The translations under genes were made by a program, and so were the position numbers. From positions 76,502,130 to 76,566,129 of the forward strand of contig CM035232.1 in the NCBI GenBank assembly GCA_020226215.1: a stretch of 64,000 nt of DNA, in the 5' to 3' direction. Origin of the DNA: Sindora glabra. Taxonomy: Eukaryota > Streptophyta > Magnoliopsida > Fabales > Fabaceae. This document shows positions 61,928 to 64,000 of this stretch, piece after piece. Below the pieces are notes generated by a model. The model worked only from the letters and a program-made list of their open reading frames with translations. It did not search any database and was not told where the DNA came from. How positions within the stretch are numbered: position 1 is the first letter of the stretch; each line of letters opens with the position of its first letter.

Positions 61928-63298
61928 TGTTGGGATCGGGAGTCAAACAAGCGTAGCAGAATAAACTGGTCCTAACCAATGGATCCATGTAAAATGTTAA
62001 ATTAGAATAAGGATTCATTCAATACCTTAATGATGTCTCAAGAACTCGGTTATTGATCACCTCTTCAACTTCCTTTTGGCCGAAGACTTCGAGGTATATA
62101 CACGAACTTGTGAATCACCGATGAACGTCCACACAAACACCGGTTGGAATTGTTCTCCTTTTTCCTCGTAGTGTTAGCTACGCCTCTTCAGGGGTTTTTG
62201 ATCAAGGAGAAGTGCTAGAGTTTTTCTATGCTTAGGATGTGTGAATAATAATCCTCTATTATTACCTAACAAGCCTCTTTAAATAGGTGCATAGAAAACC
62301 TTAACTAATTGGGCTTTGTTCCATGTATAATTATGGGCTTATTATTAGGCCTTATAATTATAATATGGAATTCCCAAATATTAGGCCCAAACAATTTAGT
62401 CCATTAATTTCAAATTCACTAGGCCCTAAGTGTGCGACCTTACAGGCTCTCATTATGTTGGCAATGATCAATAATTATATTAATGATCATAAACAATGAG
62501 CGGTGTCTAGCAACACATCATTGTTACCCAAGTAATGAGAAAGTTAGTGATTTGACTAAACCTTTACACGTGATCATCATTTATATCCTCTTGTCCTAAA
62601 CATCTAGATTGAGCACGAGACATAGACCGTCTCATTCCCATATAGCCCAATCTCAAGGTTTCTTGATTCTTAAGTAAGCTAACTGAAACAAATGTAATGG
62701 ACATCCTATGTCAATTCATCTAAGCATGGCCATGCATTTTCTCAGCTTTACTTAATCAAGGGGCCCACAGATGTTACTCCTGTTATATAGGAGGGACAAA
62801 TTCCATCTTGATCACACAAACCCCTCCGCATGATATGTGACATATCCAATAACTACCCTTGCATTCACTCAATCATGAGTGACATAGAATAGTATCAAAA
62901 TATGAAACTCACATGTAAGGAACCTTAGCGATCTCAGGTCAAAGGACCATATTAATAATGATCACTAAAAATCACTCATGACACTCATATAACGACCTAT
63001 GTAGTGTTCTTAGGATGGTTCAGTCCAGTATACAAGTTCTCTAACTTATACTCATGTGTAAATTTAATATCCCATATAAGTCACAACACATGCTAGTCTT
63101 AATATATCAAAGCAACCTAATCCACAGTGATATATGACTCAGCACATTTAAGAATATAATTATTTTACGGTTATTATTATAATTAAATATATTATGCAGA
63201 CGATATATATAAATATAATAATTGGAATTGCCATTAAAATAACACGATTCAAATTTATAATCATTAATATGATTAGTTTTAGGGCATATACACTAACA
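61928..63298 (-). mobile_element. Copia-II 3' LTR (1371 bp)
   Basis: On the minus strand it runs TGTTAGTGTATATGCCC (from 63298) to GATCCCAACA (61928), with good TGTTRG...CCAACA inverted ends. A TATTTAAAG box lies at about 62277-62288 on the minus strand. Its base composition is less AT-biased than its surroundings. The element extends past the window end. One flanking 5-mer is ATCTG (61923-61927). Confidence 0.9.
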
Positions 63299-63312
63299 AT
63301 CTCCCACTTACA
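63299..63312 (-). other. Copia-II polypurine tract
   Basis: On the minus strand TGTAAGTGGGAGAT immediately precedes the LTR start. It is a well-kept version of the plant copia tract AAGTGGGAGATTG. Confidence 0.88.
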
Positions 63313-64000
63313 CTAAAGCTAATCATCCATGTATCTAATACCTGTGGATCTCATATGACTATTATGCTTCTGCTGCGTTAAGGCTTTTGTCAGTGCATCG
63401 GCGACGTTATCATCGGTCGGTATTCTGCATATTCTGACATCATTTTTATCAACAATATCTCTTATGAGATGATAGTGCCAGAGTATATGTTTGGATTTCT
63501 GGTGAAATCTAGGTTCCTTGGCATGTGCAATGGCTCCATTATTGTCACAATAGAGCTCTACTAGATCAGCAATGCTAGGAACAACTCCAAGTTTAGTGAT
63601 AAACTTCTTAATCCAAATAGCTTCCTTTGCGGCATCTGATGCTACAATGTATTTAGCTTCTGTTATAGAATTAGCCACTGTCCTTTGCTTTGAACTCTTC
63701 TAAGTCACAGCGCCACCATTAGGGCAAAATACATAACAAAACTGTGACCTGAAATCATCTTTGTCAGTTTGAAAGCTAGCATCAGTGTAACCACTTACAA
63801 TGAGCTCTTCCTCACCTCCATAAATCAAGAACATGTCTTTAGTTCTTCTTAAGTACTTAAGATCTTGATAGCTGTCTAGTGACTTTCACTAGGATTTGAT
63901 TAGTATCTGCTCGTTATACTTAAAGCATATAAGACATCAGGACGAGTACATAACATGGCATAAATGATAGACCCAATCGCAGATGCATAAAGGATCCTAC
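63313..64000 (-). pseudogene. Copia-II pol: end of RT and RNase H
   Basis: The open segment 63319-63678 (119 codons) is a near-complete copia RNase H: ITEAKYIVASDAAKEAIWIKKF (residues about 5-26), LGVVPSIADLVELYCDNNGAIAHAKEP (30-56), HQKSKHILWHYHLIRDI (59-75) and DNVADALTKAL (89-99). Upstream to the window edge, YASAIGSIIYAMLCTRPDV and LKYLRRTKDMFLIYGGEEE are the RT end. Three stops interrupt otherwise good sequence: W to stop before KSSKQ, and Q and W to stop around SNPSESH. All three are C:G to T:A changes. This is the best-kept coding sequence in the window, yet still dead. Confidence 0.92.

Noticed and set aside
1..64000. tRNA, rRNA or a defence, metabolic or toxin gene cluster
   Set aside because: I looked for tRNA cores, conserved rRNA words and non-transposon protein motifs on both strands and saw none that I could support. 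The tRNA-like matches are retroelement primer-binding sites.

Overview
The window is plant nuclear DNA, almost certainly from a eudicot. It is very AT-rich and looks like gene-poor, heterochromatic sequence. I find no host protein gene, rRNA, tRNA or CRISPR array. Nearly every base belongs to LTR retrotransposons, most of them dead and nested in one another. The boundaries come from TG...CA termini, 5-bp target-site duplications (TSDs), and empty-site comparison between paralogous LTRs inside the window. Family labels A-E, B-I and so on are mine. The species cannot be read from the sequence.

Layout. 1-6089: an A-family LTR (A0) interrupted by an E-type element (1-722) and by a second A LTR (A1, 983-4589). 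6090-7314 and 10874-11153: flanking DNA that I cannot assign, split by solo LTR A2 (7315-10873). 11154-43992: an old Ty1/copia element on the minus strand (copia-I). One of its LTRs holds a plus-strand Ty3/gypsy chromovirus, B-I (11291-34760), and its interior holds a solo B LTR (39214-42317). B-I itself contains five later insertions: A3 (14695-17333), D (20539-23401), C1 (26158-28693), A4 (29166-32734) and E (33043-34722). 43993 to the window end: a minus-strand chromovirus, B-II. It contains a non-autonomous hAT transposon (45976-47803) and solo LTRs C2 (49567-52088) and C3 (54658-57084). Its 5' LTR was hit by B-III (59644 on), which was hit by A5 (61142 on), which was hit by a fresher copia element, copia-II (61928 on).

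Proteins. B-I and B-II both carry remnants of gag with a CCHC knuckle, protease, RT, RNase H, integrase and a chromodomain-like tail, in that order. This is the Ty3/gypsy chromovirus plan, most like the Tekay/Del group. Copia-I has integrase before RT, the Ty1/copia order. All reading frames are broken, and many lesions are C:G to T:A changes, as expected from long-term cytosine methylation. Nothing here looks like an intact working system. The interest lies in the stratigraphy: a five-deep nest, about ten solo LTRs with readable TSDs, a hAT element with an empty site in the same window, and palindromic arrays inside the C-family LTRs.
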